Positions 15,536 through 24,533 are shown, counted from the stretch's first letter. The stretch: 38,049 nucleotides of DNA from Acidobacteriaceae bacterium (GCA_003140075.1 PLIO01000098.1:68130-106178), one strand, 5' to 3'. Made by a program: numbers and translations. The notes: generated by a model from the letters alone, not told the origin.

Positions 15536-16420
15536 TTAGAGCTTCAATCCTTTCAGGTATTCGCGGAATGGGATTCCTAAGTCTTCGCGTTTGAGGGCGA
15601 ACTCGACGGTAGCTTTGAGGAAGCCGAGTTTGTCTCCGGCGTCGTGGCGGCGGCCTTCGTAGACGTAGGCGTACATTTTTTCTTTCTGCAGGAGGAGGCG
15701 CATGCCGTCGGTGAGTTGCAGTTCGCCGCCGGCGCCGGTGGGAGTGTTGGCCAAGCAGTCGAAAATTGCGGGCGTGAGAATGTAACGGCCGATGATGGCG
15801 AGGTTGGAGGGGGCGTCTTCGGGCTTGGGCTTCTCGACCATGTTCTTAATCTCGAACAGACGATCGGCGAAGCGGCTGTCTTCGACAGGCTTTACGTCGA
15901 GGACGCCGTAGGAAGAAATCATCTTGCCTTCGATGACTTGAGTGGCGAGGACGGAGCACTGTTTTTCGTCGAAGACTTCGACCATTTGCTTGAGGCAGGG
16001 GACTTTGGCGTCGATGACATCGTCGGCGAGGAGGACGGCGAAAGGTTCGTTGCCAACGAGTTCGCGGGCCATGAGCACGGCATGGCCGAGGCCGAGGGCT
16101 TCTTTCTGGCGGACGTAGGCGACGTGAATCATGTCGGAGATGGAACGGACGATCTTGAGCAGGTCAAGCTTCTTGCGATCTTCGAGCATTCTTTCGAGTT
16201 CGTAGCTGACGTCGAAGTGGTCTTCGATGGCTTGCTTGCCGCGGCCGGTGATGATGAGGATCTGGTCGCAGCCGGAGGCCATGGCTTCTTCGACTCCGTA
16301 CTGGATGATGGGCTTATCGACCAGCGGCAGCATTTCTTTGGGCTGGGCTTTAGTTGCTGGCAGGAAGCGGGTGCCGAGGCCGGCGGCGGGGAAAACGGCT
16401 TTGCGGAGTTTCATGGGCAT
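15536..16420 (-). CDS. galU: UTP--glucose-1-phosphate uridylyltransferase
   Basis: It makes UDP-glucose from UTP and glucose-1-phosphate, feeding cell-envelope polysaccharide synthesis. The protein has 294 residues, the usual length. The nucleotide-binding start AVFPAAGLGTRFLPATKAQP (about residues 8-27) is followed by KEMLPLVDKPIIQYGVEEA, then VRQKEALGLGHAVLMA, FAVLLADDVID and the later MVEKPKPEDAPSNLAIIGRY and TGAGGELQLTDGM. Two ATGs six bases apart (16420, 16414) are both possible starts; no strong ribosome-binding site distinguishes them. It follows mfd on the same strand, 150 bp downstream, separated by a repeat. Confidence 0.96.
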   Translation of the reverse strand: MPMKLRKAVFPAAGLGTRFLPATKAQPKEMLPLVDKPIIQYGVEEAMASGCDQILIITGRGKQAIEDHFDVSYELERMLEDRKKLDLLKIVRSISDMIHVAYVRQKEALGLGHAVLMARELVGNEPFAVLLADDVIDAKVPCLKQMVEVFDEKQCSVLATQVIEGKMISSYGVLDVKPVEDSRFADRLFEIKNMVEKPKPEDAPSNLAIIGRYILTPAIFDCLANTPTGAGGELQLTDGMRLLLQKEKMYAYVYEGRRHDAGDKLGFLKATVEFALKREDLGIPFREYLKGLKL

Positions 16421-16429
16421 GGGGTAAGG

Positions 16430-16571
16430 CGTTGGTCGTTAGTCGTTGAAGGTGCGAGTTCGGTTGCCGGATAATTGTACCTGCTGGAGTTTGGAGATGG
16501 CGACCTTCGGCGGCTAAGGCCGCAGTTGTTTTCTTTTGTGCTTTATTGGCGCGGCTGAAAGCCGCGCCCTT
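16430..16571. repeat. Intergenic repeats between mfd and galU
   Basis: GTTGGTCGTTAGTCGTTG (about 16432) recurs at about 29216-29240. GGCGCGGCTGAAAGCCGCGCC (about 16550-16570) is a palindrome of the host GGCAC...GTGCC type and may also act as a terminator for mfd. Confidence 0.5.
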
Positions 16572-19500
16572 TCAAGGCTGAGCCTGTCCGGCGGTTCGGG
16601 CTTCTGATGAGGTTTCCACGCTGGCCAGTTGGTCTAGAACCGTGCGGAGGGTGCGGAGGACTTCTTCCGCGGCTGTGGCCTTCAAAACAAATTTCAACAT
16701 GCCATCCGGGGTGAACTGTGCGCCGCGCTGGGCGGAGACGAAGCGGGCTAGTTGCTCGGGATCGACGGTCGCATTCTGGCGGAATTTTAGGGTGACGAAG
16801 TCGCGTTTGCGCTCGATGGCGTTGACGCCCAGTTTCATGCACAGGAGTTTGAGTGAGGCGTAATCGAGCAGGTTGCGGACTGGGGGCGGGGGTGGGCCGT
16901 AGCGGTCTTGCAGTTCGGCAGCGACGTCGGTGAGTTGCGATTCGGTTTCGACTCTCGCGACGCGTTTGTACATTTGCAGGCGCTGGTTTTCCTCCGGTAC
17001 ATAATCGGCGGGGATGCGAATGTTCAGGCCTAAATTGAGCTGGGTTTCGGCTTCGTCGGGGGCGGCTTCGCCTTTCATCTCGCGGACGGCGCGCTCGAGC
17101 ATCTGGGTGTAGAGCTCGAAGCCGATGGCTTCGATGTGGCCGCTCTGCTCGCCGCCGAGCATGTTGCCGGCACCGCGGAGTTCGAGATCGAGAGCGGCGA
17201 TTTTGAATCCGGCGCCGAGGTCCGAGAATTCTTTGAGCGCGGCGAGGCGGCGGCGAGCGATGGGAGTGAGTTCGACTTCCGGCGGAAGCATGAGATAGGC
17301 GTAGGCGCGGCGGTTGGAGCGGCCCACGCGGCCGCGCAGCTGGTAAAGCTCGGAGAGACCCAGGCGATCGGCGCGGTTGATTAGAATCGTGTTGCAGAGC
17401 GGGATGTCAAGACCGTTTTCGATGATTGTGGTCGATACTAGAATGTCGGCTTCGTGGTGCATGAATTTCAGCATCACTTTTTCCAGTTCGCCTTCCGACA
17501 TTTGTCCGTGGCCGACGATGATGCGGGAGGGCGGGACCAGCGATTGGATCTTGGCGGCGATTTCCCAGATGGTGTCGACGCGGTTGTGCACGAAATAAAC
17601 CTGGCCGCCGCGCTCGAGTTCCTGCTCGATGGCGGATTGAATGAGTTTTTCGTCCCAACTGGCGACGACCGTCTGAATCGCCATGCGATCTTTGGGCGGA
17701 GTTTCGATCACGCTCATGTCGCGCAGGCCTACTAGCGACATGTGGAGGGTGCGCGGGATGGGCGTGGCCGACATGGTAAGGACGTCCACTTGCTTGCGCA
17801 TTTGCTTGATGCGCTCTTTGTGGCGGACACCGAAGCGCTGTTCTTCGTCGACGATGAGGAGGCCGAGATCGGAAAACTTGATGTCTTTGGAAAGGATGCG
17901 GTGCGTACCGATGAGGACGTCGATTTTGCCGGCTTCGGTTTTCTGCAGGATTTCTTTTTGCTGCCTGGCGTTGCGGAAGCGGCTGATCATATCAATTGTG
18001 ATTGGGAAGGGTGCGAAACGCTGCTTGAAAGTTTCGAAATGCTGGAAGGCGAGGACGGTGGTGGGCGCGAGGACGGCCACTTGTTTGTTGTCATTGATGG
18101 CTTTGAACGCGGCGCGCATGGCAACTTCGGTTTTGCCGTAACCGACGTCGCCGCAGAGCAGGCGGTCCATCGGTTGGGAAGATTCCATGTCGCGGATTAC
18201 ATCTTTGATGGCCTGGGCCTGGTCTTCGGTTTCGCTGAATTCGAAGGCGTCTTCGAATTCGCGGAACCACTCGGTGCCGGGCGGAAAGGCATGGCCGACG
18301 GCGGTTTTGCGCTCGGCGTAGAGCTTGAGCAGTTCGTCGGCCATGTCTTTCATGGCTTTGCGGACACGAGCTTTCGTCTTGGACCACGATTGCGTGCCGA
18401 GATGACTTAGCGCGGGTTTGGCGCCTTCCGAGGAGCGGTACTTCTGCACGAGATCGAGACGGGTGAGCGGGACGTAGAGGCGGGCGGCCTCGGCGAATTC
18501 GAGCAGCATGAATTCGGCGGGACCATCACCGTGATTGATTTCCTTTAAGCCCTGGTATTGGCCGATGCCGTGTTCGACGTGCACGACGTAATCGCCGACC
18601 TGGAGATCGCGGAAGTCGGAGAGAAAGGCTGAGACTTTGGACTTTGATCGTTGCGGACGCGAGGCGACGGATTCGGATTCGTCGAAGAGATCGCGGGAGC
18701 CGAAGACGGCGAGGTTGGCTTCGGGGAGCAGGACGCCGTCGGGGACATAGGCGGTGGCGAGCGTGGTGGTGAGGACTTCACCGGCGAAGTAGCTGGTTTC
18801 GTCCGCGTAACTTTCGCCGCCACGGGTGCGGCTTCCGAGTTTGAACGAGACGTTGTACTCGGTGAAGACATCGGCGAGGCGTTCGACTTCGCCGGTGTTG
18901 GGGACGGCGAAGAGGACACGCTTGCCGTCGGAGTTGAGCTTTTGGACTTCTTCCAGCATGGCGGGAATTGCGCCGTGGAAGCGGGGTGAGGGCTGGGTGA
19001 GGAAAGAGATGGCTTCTTCGTTCAGGTCGTGCGTGATGCCCAGGTGTTCGATATCGGCGCCGGGAAGAGCTTCGGTTTTGCTCCACCAATCCTCTGGCGG
19101 GAGGTAGAGATCTTCGGGGCGGACAAGGTTGCCGACGCCGCTGCGCTCGTGGGCTTCGGTGACGCGGGTCCAGAAGCGGTCGAATTCTTGTTTGAGCTGG
19201 TCGGTCTCGTCGAGAAGAACCGAGGCGCGGGGAATCAAATCGAAAATGGTGCTGTCGGCTCCGGCGACGGGAGCGTAAAACTCCCAGCCGGGAAAGACGT
19301 TGACGCCGCCGGCGCGGACGGCGGCTTCGACGATCTCTTCGTTACCGACGATGCGCTTGCCGCTGAGGCGGGTGTGAATTGCGCCGAGCAGATGCTCGCT
19401 GACCGGAGTTTCGGTGAGTGGGAGAAGCAGGGCCTCGTCTACGGGGTTCGAGGAGCGTTGGGATGTCGGGTCGAACTTGCGAATGGAATCGGCTTCGTCG

Positions 19501-20126
19501 CCGAAGAACTCGATGCGTAAGGGGCGGTCGGCCTCGGGGGAGTAGACGTCGAGGATTCCGCCTCGGGAGGCATACTGGCCGGGCATTTCGACGACATCGG
19601 TGGAGGTGTAGCCGACGGTGTTGAGGTGAGCGAGCAGAGATTCGAGATCGAAGGATTCGCCGCGGCGGATGATGCGGGCGAGATCGGTGTAATAGTCGGC
19701 GGAGCGGAGACGGATGGCGGTGGCCGCTATCGGCGAGACGACGATAGATGCGGCGCCGGTGGCGATCTTCCATAAGGCGGTGGCGCGTTCTTCCTGGAGT
19801 TCGGGGTGCGGGGAGAGATTCTGGAACGGGAGCACGTCGCGGGCGGGGAGAGTGATGACGGAATCAGGATCGCAGGCGGCGGTGAGTTCACAGAAGCCGC
19901 GAAGAACGGGAAGGAAGTCCTCGGCGGCACGGTTGTCGTTGACGACGAAGATGAGCGGGCGAGCGGCGGCGCGTTGAAACAGCACGAGCAGCAAGGCTTT
20001 GGCGGTTGGAGTGAGACCAGAGACACGCATGCGCCCCGTGCCCTCCTTGAGGTGGGAGGCAACACGCGCGAAGGCGGGAAGCTTTTCTACGTCCGTGAAG
20101 AGTTCGCGGACGAAGGGAAGAAGCAT
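16572..20126 (-). CDS. mfd: Transcription-repair coupling factor
   Basis: Mfd removes RNA polymerase stalled at lesions and recruits UvrA. The 1,184-residue length is typical. In order: UvrB-like N-terminal domains (LPARDVLPFQNLSPHPELQE, YASRGGILDVYSP); the RNA-polymerase-interacting CarD-like domain at about 505-570 (VGDYVVHVEHGIGQYQGLKE); and the RecG-like motor with Walker A LLCGDVGYGKTEVAMRAAF near 659, DEEQ box LLIVDEEQRFGVRHKERIKQ near 763, SATPIPRTLHMSL near 793 and QLRGRVGRSNRRAYAYLM near 932. The last 150 residues form the TRCF domain. It is intact. Downstream in the same direction is galU. Confidence 0.98.
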   Translation of the reverse strand: MLLPFVRELFTDVEKLPAFARVASHLKEGTGRMRVSGLTPTAKALLLVLFQRAAARPLIFVVNDNRAAEDFLPVLRGFCELTAACDPDSVITLPARDVLPFQNLSPHPELQEERATALWKIATGAASIVVSPIAATAIRLRSADYYTDLARIIRRGESFDLESLLAHLNTVGYTSTDVVEMPGQYASRGGILDVYSPEADRPLRIEFFGDEADSIRKFDPTSQRSSNPVDEALLLPLTETPVSEHLLGAIHTRLSGKRIVGNEEIVEAAVRAGGVNVFPGWEFYAPVAGADSTIFDLIPRASVLLDETDQLKQEFDRFWTRVTEAHERSGVGNLVRPEDLYLPPEDWWSKTEALPGADIEHLGITHDLNEEAISFLTQPSPRFHGAIPAMLEEVQKLNSDGKRVLFAVPNTGEVERLADVFTEYNVSFKLGSRTRGGESYADETSYFAGEVLTTTLATAYVPDGVLLPEANLAVFGSRDLFDESESVASRPQRSKSKVSAFLSDFRDLQVGDYVVHVEHGIGQYQGLKEINHGDGPAEFMLLEFAEAARLYVPLTRLDLVQKYRSSEGAKPALSHLGTQSWSKTKARVRKAMKDMADELLKLYAERKTAVGHAFPPGTEWFREFEDAFEFSETEDQAQAIKDVIRDMESSQPMDRLLCGDVGYGKTEVAMRAAFKAINDNKQVAVLAPTTVLAFQHFETFKQRFAPFPITIDMISRFRNARQQKEILQKTEAGKIDVLIGTHRILSKDIKFSDLGLLIVDEEQRFGVRHKERIKQMRKQVDVLTMSATPIPRTLHMSLVGLRDMSVIETPPKDRMAIQTVVASWDEKLIQSAIEQELERGGQVYFVHNRVDTIWEIAAKIQSLVPPSRIIVGHGQMSEGELEKVMLKFMHHEADILVSTTIIENGLDIPLCNTILINRADRLGLSELYQLRGRVGRSNRRAYAYLMLPPEVELTPIARRRLAALKEFSDLGAGFKIAALDLELRGAGNMLGGEQSGHIEAIGFELYTQMLERAVREMKGEAAPDEAETQLNLGLNIRIPADYVPEENQRLQMYKRVARVETESQLTDVAAELQDRYGPPPPPVRNLLDYASLKLLCMKLGVNAIERKRDFVTLKFRQNATVDPEQLARFVSAQRGAQFTPDGMLKFVLKATAAEEVLRTLRTVLDQLASVETSSEARTAGQAQP

Positions 20127-20173
20127 GCAGGATTATTTTAGCAGGAGTGAGGCGAGGACAATCCCAGTGGGTC

Positions 20174-20464
20174 TCACCAACGCTTTGGGGGGCGGCGGGA
20201 TGCATGAAAGACGCGCAGGATTTCGATTGCGCCTCGTCTTACGCGGTAGGGAATCAGATAGCGGGTTTTGGGTACCAGCAATTCACGCGTACCGGACACG
20301 CGGCCAGGACGACCGATGGCTGGTTGGGCTGCCAGCAAAGCCACCGCTTCGAGGATGCGCCGAGCCACTAACCGCGCCGCTGCCGGATCATCGCTGGCAA
20401 TAAAAGTGAGTTCGTCGTCGAAGTTTTTCACGGCGGTTCTGAGCCACTTAATCGGAGTGGCCAT
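20174..20464 (-). CDS. RelE/ParE-superfamily toxin
   Basis: This 96-residue toxin has the family fold signals: IKWLRTAVKNFDDELTFIA at the start, ARRILEAVALLAAQPAIGRP in the middle and the ending strands TRELLVPKTRYLIPYRVR and IEILRVFHASRRPP. The GRPGRVSGTREL and YLIPYRV strings match the ParE side. ParE toxins act on gyrase and RelE toxins cut mRNA at the ribosome; which applies here is not decidable. Its ATG (20464) lies inside the last codons of the antitoxin gene, a 17-bp overlap typical of toxin-antitoxin operons. Confidence 0.9.
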   Translation of the reverse strand: MATPIKWLRTAVKNFDDELTFIASDDPAAARLVARRILEAVALLAAQPAIGRPGRVSGTRELLVPKTRYLIPYRVRRGAIEILRVFHASRRPPKRW

Positions 20465-20690
20465 CCCACTTGTCCGTCAGCGCTTTTACATCAGCGTCGC
20501 TTGCGAAGTCGCCAGCATCGGCTTCTGCAATGGCGGCACGAATCTCCTGAATCTGCCATTCGTTGGTCGAGATGTACTCCCGGATAGCTTCGGCAGCGAG
20601 AAACGACTTGCTGCGATTTGTGGCTGCGGATAGGCGATCGAGCCGTTTCTTGACGGCAGACTCCAATCGGATCGTCATTGTTGTGCTCAT
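20448..20690 (-). CDS. Ribbon-helix-helix (ParD/CopG-like) antitoxin
   Basis: This 80-residue antitoxin has a short N-terminal RHH DNA-binding part: strand TTMTIRLE, then helices VKKRLDRLSAATNRSKSFLA and AEAIREYIS. The acidic C-terminal tail (RAAIAEADAGDFASDADVKA) would wrap the toxin. The start at ATG 20690 is chosen because a perfect -10 box (TATAAT) lies at 20721-20716; the longer frame from 20717 would begin inside the promoter. It is expected to repress its own operon. Confidence 0.88.
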   Translation of the reverse strand: MSTTMTIRLESAVKKRLDRLSAATNRSKSFLAAEAIREYISTNEWQIQEIRAAIAEADAGDFASDADVKALTDKWDGHSD

Positions 20691-20699
20691 TGTGCGCCC

Positions 20700-20721
20700 G
20701 TACGACGATGTACACATTATA
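20700..20721 (-). promoter_or_regulatory. Promoter and candidate operator of the ParD/ParE-type operon
   Basis: The -10 box TATAAT (20721-20716, minus strand) is followed immediately by GTAC-N6-GTAC (20700-20713), an inverted repeat where the antitoxin could bind over the start of transcription. Confidence 0.5.
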
Positions 20722-20772
20722 GCACGGCGGCAGCGCAGGCAGCCGAGACGGCTGTCTCTACATGGGTCGTGC

Positions 20773-21672
20773 TCATGCGCGCAGCAAAGTGCGCGTTAGG
20801 CAGGTGGGGCCGCCGCTGCCGTTTATGCAGAGTTCGCTGCCGGGGAAGGTACGGAGGTCGAATCCGGCGCGGCGGAGGCGGGCGTTGGTTTTGGGGTTTT
20901 CTGCGATGGCTAGCAGGCGAGCGTTGCCGAGGGCTAGAACGTTGCAGGCTAACGTGTCGCGCTCGGAGGGGTCGATATCGATGAATTCGAAACTGCGGGA
21001 CTTTAGCAGTTCGACGGTTTCGACCGCTAGCCACGGGAGATCGACGAGGGCGGTGTGGTCGTCGAGCAGGCTGATGAGCGACATGAGATGCAGGCACGCG
21101 GACGGGCCCGGGCCGTGAGGTAGCGGCGCTGAAAGGACTTCTACGTCTTTGGGAGCCAGGAGGTCGCGCATCTGATGAATACCGGCGGCGTTGGTGCGAT
21201 AGCCGTGGCCGATGAGCAGAGTTTCGGAATCGAGCCAGAGCATGTCGCCGGCTTCGGTGGTGGCGGGAGGGATGATCTGGCCGAGAATTGGGATGTCGAG
21301 AGTGTCGCAGAGCAAGGCCTGGTGTGGGCCTTCGGCCAAACGGTTCGGCTTGCCGGGACGCATCACGATGAGACCGTGGTCGGCGGGAAGGGATGCATCG
21401 TGGGTGTAGACGGCATCGAGGGAAAGATTCGGTGAGGGTGGGAGTTCGACGACTTCGGCTCCGGCGGCTTTTAGTTCGTGGCAGAGCGCGTCGTGCTGGG
21501 ATTGGGCTCTTGCGAAGTCCAGGGCGTGCCGGAATCCCAACTCCTGCCAGCGCGAGGCGCGCTCGGGTTGGTTCCATCCGGCAGTGCGGGGAGAACACAC
21601 CATGACGCGCTGCAGCGCGCCGGACATCGAATGGCCGTTGAACTGCGTCTTCATTGTTGTTATTGCTTCCAC
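20773..21672 (-). CDS. Dimethylargininase / amidinotransferase-family enzyme
   Basis: The 299-residue protein belongs to the pentein fold of guanidino-group-modifying enzymes (DDAH, arginine deiminase). It has the SPNLSLDAVYTHDASLPAD segment with the substrate-binding Asp, the TTEAGDMLWLDSETLLIGHG segment with Glu and Asp, HLMSLISLLDD with the catalytic His, and GSGGPTCLTRTLLRA with the nucleophilic Cys291 near the C-terminus. Hydrolysis of dimethylarginine to citrulline is the likely reaction, but specificity is not certain. The GTG start at 21672 is preferred over ATG 21654 because AGAGGA sits six bases upstream. It is divergent from the DUF427 gene. Confidence 0.88.
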   Translation of the reverse strand: MEAITTMKTQFNGHSMSGALQRVMVCSPRTAGWNQPERASRWQELGFRHALDFARAQSQHDALCHELKAAGAEVVELPPSPNLSLDAVYTHDASLPADHGLIVMRPGKPNRLAEGPHQALLCDTLDIPILGQIIPPATTEAGDMLWLDSETLLIGHGYRTNAAGIHQMRDLLAPKDVEVLSAPLPHGPGPSACLHLMSLISLLDDHTALVDLPWLAVETVELLKSRSFEFIDIDPSERDTLACNVLALGNARLLAIAENPKTNARLRRAGFDLRTFPGSELCINGSGGPTCLTRTLLRA

Positions 21673-21730
21673 AGCTTTCCTCTTTTCTCGACTGAGTTTT
21701 CTGAAGCGGGTGGGGCTGTCAGGAATCTAT

Positions 21731-22024
21731 ATGGGCATTATGGCAAAAGCAATGTGGGAAGGCGCGGTGCTGGCCGAGAGCAATGCGACGGTAGAGGTGG
21801 AGGGGAATCAGTATTTTCCGCCGGATGCAATCCGGAAGGAATATTTCAAGCCGAGCGAGGCACATTCGGTGTGTCCGTGGAAGGGGACGGCGAGCTATTA
21901 CGATTTGGAAGTGAATGGGAAAAAGAATGCGGGAGCGGCTTGGTTTTATCCTGAGCCGAAGGATGCGGCGAAGCAGATCAAGGGGTATGTGGCGTTTTGG
22001 AAGGGCGTGAAGGTGGAGAAGTAG
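21731..22024 (+). CDS. DUF427-domain protein
   Basis: This 97-residue protein consists of a single DUF427 domain: WEGAVLAESNATVEVEGNQY, then FPPDAIRKEYFKP, the hallmark CPWKGTASYYDLEVNGK, and AAWFYPEPKDAAKQIKGYVA followed by FWKGVKV. The biochemical role of the family is unknown. AGGAATCTAT before the ATG at 21731 fits a ribosome-binding site; ATG 21740 is an alternative. A longer open frame from 21584 runs over the divergent promoter and is not favoured. Confidence 0.9.
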   Translation: MGIMAKAMWEGAVLAESNATVEVEGNQYFPPDAIRKEYFKPSEAHSVCPWKGTASYYDLEVNGKKNAGAAWFYPEPKDAAKQIKGYVAFWKGVKVEK

Positions 22025-22060
22025 TGCGGAATGGCTGGGCGGAACGACGGGATCCCTCGA

Positions 22061-22085
22061 CTTTACTTTGTGTTAAAATGTAAAG
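22061..22085 (+). promoter_or_regulatory. Candidate operator directly before the AbrB/VapB-type antitoxin gene
   Basis: CTTTAC (22061-22066) and GTAAAG (22080-22085) form an inverted repeat one base before the GTG start. The AT-rich centre GTTAAAAT could hold the -10 element, which would make the transcript nearly leaderless. Confidence 0.45.
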
Positions 22086-22086
22086 C

Positions 22087-22311
22087 GTGGCACAAGCGAC
22101 GGTTTCTTCAAAGAATCAAATTGTAATTCCGCGCGAGGCGCGGGAGGCGCTCGAGTTGCGCGCCGGGGATAAGGTGCTGGTGGTGGTGCGCGGAAAGAGA
22201 GTTCTGGTACTGCAGAAACCGACGTCTCACGGGGCGGCAATTCGGGGTTTGGCAAGGGGTGGCGTCTATCCCTCGGGGCATCTTCAGAAGGAACGCCAGA
22301 GCTGGGAGTAG
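22087..22311 (+). CDS. AbrB/MazE-type swapped-hairpin antitoxin (VapB-like)
   Basis: This 74-residue protein starts with GTG. The N-terminal SpoVT/AbrB domain is clear: ATVSSKNQIVIPREAREALE, then LRAGDKVLVVVRGKRVLVL. The C-terminal part (IRGLARGGVYPSGHLQKERQ, SWE) would bind the toxin. It precedes a PIN-domain gene in overlapping arrangement, as in VapBC operons, and an inverted repeat lies right before its start, consistent with autorepression. Confidence 0.9.
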   Translation: MAQATVSSKNQIVIPREAREALELRAGDKVLVVVRGKRVLVLQKPTSHGAAIRGLARGGVYPSGHLQKERQSWE

Positions 22312-22754
22312 ACAGGCTTCGTTTATTTCTCCGTCGTCACCGCAGGATCGCTCTCGACACCAGCGTCTTTATTTACCAGATGGAGGCTAATGCGAGGTAC
22401 GCGACGCTCACGGATTCCGTGTTTTCGTGGGTGGAACGCGCCGGGCATGAGGCAGTGACCTCCACCATTACAATGACGGAATTGCTAGTCCCGTCTTATC
22501 GCGATCATCACGAAGGCAAGGTTGACGAGTTTTACGGTTTGCTTTCCACGTACCCCAACTTGCGCTGGGTTGCGCCTGACCTGGAAACCGCAGACCTCGC
22601 GGCGCGAATTCGCGCCGATTATCGACTACGGACTCCGGATGCTTTGCAGGCAGCGACGGCCGTCCGAGCACAGGCGACGGCCTTCGTGACAAATGCTCCT
22701 GTTTTCGCGCGAATTGGAGAGTTTGAGACGGCGATCTTGGATCAATTCGTCTGA
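22302..22754 (+). CDS. PIN-domain ribonuclease toxin (VapC-like), start codon unresolved
   Basis: The PIN fold is evident: RIALDTSVFIYQMEAN with the first Asp, STITMTELLVPSY with the Glu, and RLRTPDALQAATAVRAQA with the third acidic residue. The last usual acidic position is TNA (FVTNAPVFARIGE) instead of TND. The first ATG in frame (22380) lies after the catalytic Asp strand, so it would give a dead protein. Upstream, no ATG, GTG or TTG exists in frame; CTG 22302 (overlapping the antitoxin end, with AGGA about ten bases before) is the only candidate I see. The gene may use CTG, depend on coupling, or be damaged. Normal length otherwise (about 140 residues). Confidence 0.75.
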   Translation: MGVDRLRLFLRRHRRIALDTSVFIYQMEANARYATLTDSVFSWVERAGHEAVTSTITMTELLVPSYRDHHEGKVDEFYGLLSTYPNLRWVAPDLETADLAARIRADYRLRTPDALQAATAVRAQATAFVTNAPVFARIGEFETAILDQFV

Positions 22755-22861
22755 TGCCGAAGTACCCCGGGGCTGAAAGTTCTCGGCGTGAAACGGGCGG
22801 TTATCGCAGCGCTGAAAGTGCCACCCAAAATCCACTCGCAATCAGAATTGCCAGCACGGTG

Positions 22862-24403
22862 CTAAAACTCCACGTGGGCGCGGAATGAGGGGACGAGGAC
22901 GGGACCGCGGTCGCGGTTGTAGCCGGGATCGTTTATGTGCTGCAGGCCCGGGGCGAGGTAGATGCCGCGCCACACGTGGACTGTGTAGTAAGACTCCACG
23001 ATATTTTCGCGGCCGTAGGTGAGGGCGCCATCGCCGAGCAGGAAGCCGAGACCGCCATCGGCGAGGTAGTTCTGGTGATCCTTCTTGATGGCGTTTGAAA
23101 CGAAAGCGACGCCGGCGCGATCCTGCTTGCGATGCCACCATGCGCCATTCGCTCCCAGGCCTTCGGCGAAGGTTTGATCGACTTCGGTGTAGGCGAAGGA
23201 TTCGGTCTTGCCGTTGTCCCAGCCGAAGCGGGCGAAAGCGGTAAGGTTGGGCAGGAGATTCTGCTCGAGGTTGACGCCGAAGCCGTATTTGCGGGTGATG
23301 CGCCAGGGATGGTTGGTGATTTCGGGAATCAGTTCCGGAGCGGGGGCGGTGTGATCTTCAAACTGCTCGATCGCGTCGCGGTAGATTCCCATGTTGGCGT
23401 AATTGGTGTAGGCCAGGAGACGGACGACGCCTGCTTTCTTTGGGATCAGGCCGTGACGTAACTCGTATTCAAAATTTTCCGCGTGCACTTGCCACGGGCG
23501 CCAGACCAGATCGATTCCGTTCGCGATCTTGGGCATGAGGGCTTCGGCGAAGCGGAATCCCCAGTTACGATCTTCGAAATCGGCGGTTGCGCCGACGGTG
23601 TAACCGCGAGTGTCGGCGGCGTAGTCGTAGGCGCCGTTATTGTCTGTGGTCCAGTTGATGAACTGAAATTTGGTGTCAGAGCCGACGGAGTTTACGTCGA
23701 AGAAATCGGGCATGCTGAATTTGCCGAAGCGGATTTCGAGGCGACGGCGCGGGAGTTCCTCAAAGAGAGACAAGGAGCTGCGCTGGTTTTCGACCTTATC
23801 CTTGCTCAGGGCAAACACTTTGTGAATCATGCCCCGCGCAAGATAGGGCGCCTTGCTGAGAAGAGGATTGCGCACGATATCGAGATCGGTGTTGCCGGCG
23901 AGACCGAGGCCCAGGCTGAGAGCGGATCCGCCAGCCTCTTCAATATCGACCAGAAGTTCGGTGGAGTTGTTGAGGCGGGCGCCGGTGTAGAGGGTCAGGA
24001 CGCGGGATGTGGCTTTTTGGTAATTGGGGCTGAGGCTGTTGGCGCCGCTGTAATCGGCATGGAACGGAGGATGAGTTTGAAAGATAAAATTTGCCTGGCC
24101 GGAGAGCCAGAAGCGAGAGTCCTTGAAGGGGGGGAACATGGCTTCGGTGCTGTCGGGGGAGGGTGGATCGGGCGTGGTGGCGGCGTCGGGCTGGGGCGCG
24201 GAATCGGACTTTGAGGCGGAGGGCGAGTCTGGCTGCTGAGCGAGAGCGCGGCTGTTGCACGCGACCGCGAACGCCAAGATCAGGGCAAAGGCCGCAGCGA
24301 CGGCTCGGAGAATGGCTAGGGCTGCGGGTTTCGGATCGGCACCGAAATCTGCCTTGGGCGCCGCGCCAAGCCGCACCGTATTGAAAATGAATTTCAATTT
24401 CAT
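22862..24403 (-). CDS. OprB-like outer-membrane porin
   Basis: The 513-residue protein has a long N-terminus with a signal peptide (AAAFALILAFAVACNSRALA, about residues 35-54), a Pro/Ser/Asp-rich linker (to about 90), then a beta-barrel region rich in alternating aromatic strands (FWLSGQANFIFQTHPPF, RRRLEIRFGKFSMPDFFDV, YTVGATADFEDRNWGFRFAE). It ends in Phe (RAHVEF), the outer-membrane assembly signal. The pattern resembles carbohydrate-selective OprB porins. Its promoter region holds a CRP-like site and a palindrome shared with the Nramp-type and DtxR-type genes, so it might admit metal ions rather than sugars; that is inference. Confidence 0.82.
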   Translation of the reverse strand: MKLKFIFNTVRLGAAPKADFGADPKPAALAILRAVAAAFALILAFAVACNSRALAQQPDSPSASKSDSAPQPDAATTPDPPSPDSTEAMFPPFKDSRFWLSGQANFIFQTHPPFHADYSGANSLSPNYQKATSRVLTLYTGARLNNSTELLVDIEEAGGSALSLGLGLAGNTDLDIVRNPLLSKAPYLARGMIHKVFALSKDKVENQRSSLSLFEELPRRRLEIRFGKFSMPDFFDVNSVGSDTKFQFINWTTDNNGAYDYAADTRGYTVGATADFEDRNWGFRFAEALMPKIANGIDLVWRPWQVHAENFEYELRHGLIPKKAGVVRLLAYTNYANMGIYRDAIEQFEDHTAPAPELIPEITNHPWRITRKYGFGVNLEQNLLPNLTAFARFGWDNGKTESFAYTEVDQTFAEGLGANGAWWHRKQDRAGVAFVSNAIKKDHQNYLADGGLGFLLGDGALTYGRENIVESYYTVHVWRGIYLAPGLQHINDPGYNRDRGPVLVPSFRAHVEF

Positions 24404-24458
24404 AATTACACGTTAAGTTCGCGGAGAGTTGCGCTCAAGGTCCAGCGTCACCCTCCGG

Positions 24459-24474
24459 TGTGACATTTGTCACG
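24459..24474. promoter_or_regulatory. CRP/FNR-like binding site upstream of the porin gene
   Basis: TGTGACATTTGTCACG matches TGTGA-N6-TCACA at nine of ten consensus positions. It lies 56-71 bp before the porin start. Confidence 0.5.
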
Positions 24475-24533
24475 CCGGTTCGGCAGACGCGCTTTTCGAT
24501 CCCAGATAGTTAATGCAAGCGTATCATATTAGG

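Noticed and set aside
15644-16474. A 276-codon plus-strand frame opposite galU
   Set aside because: It is the antisense of conserved galU sequence and shows no domain.
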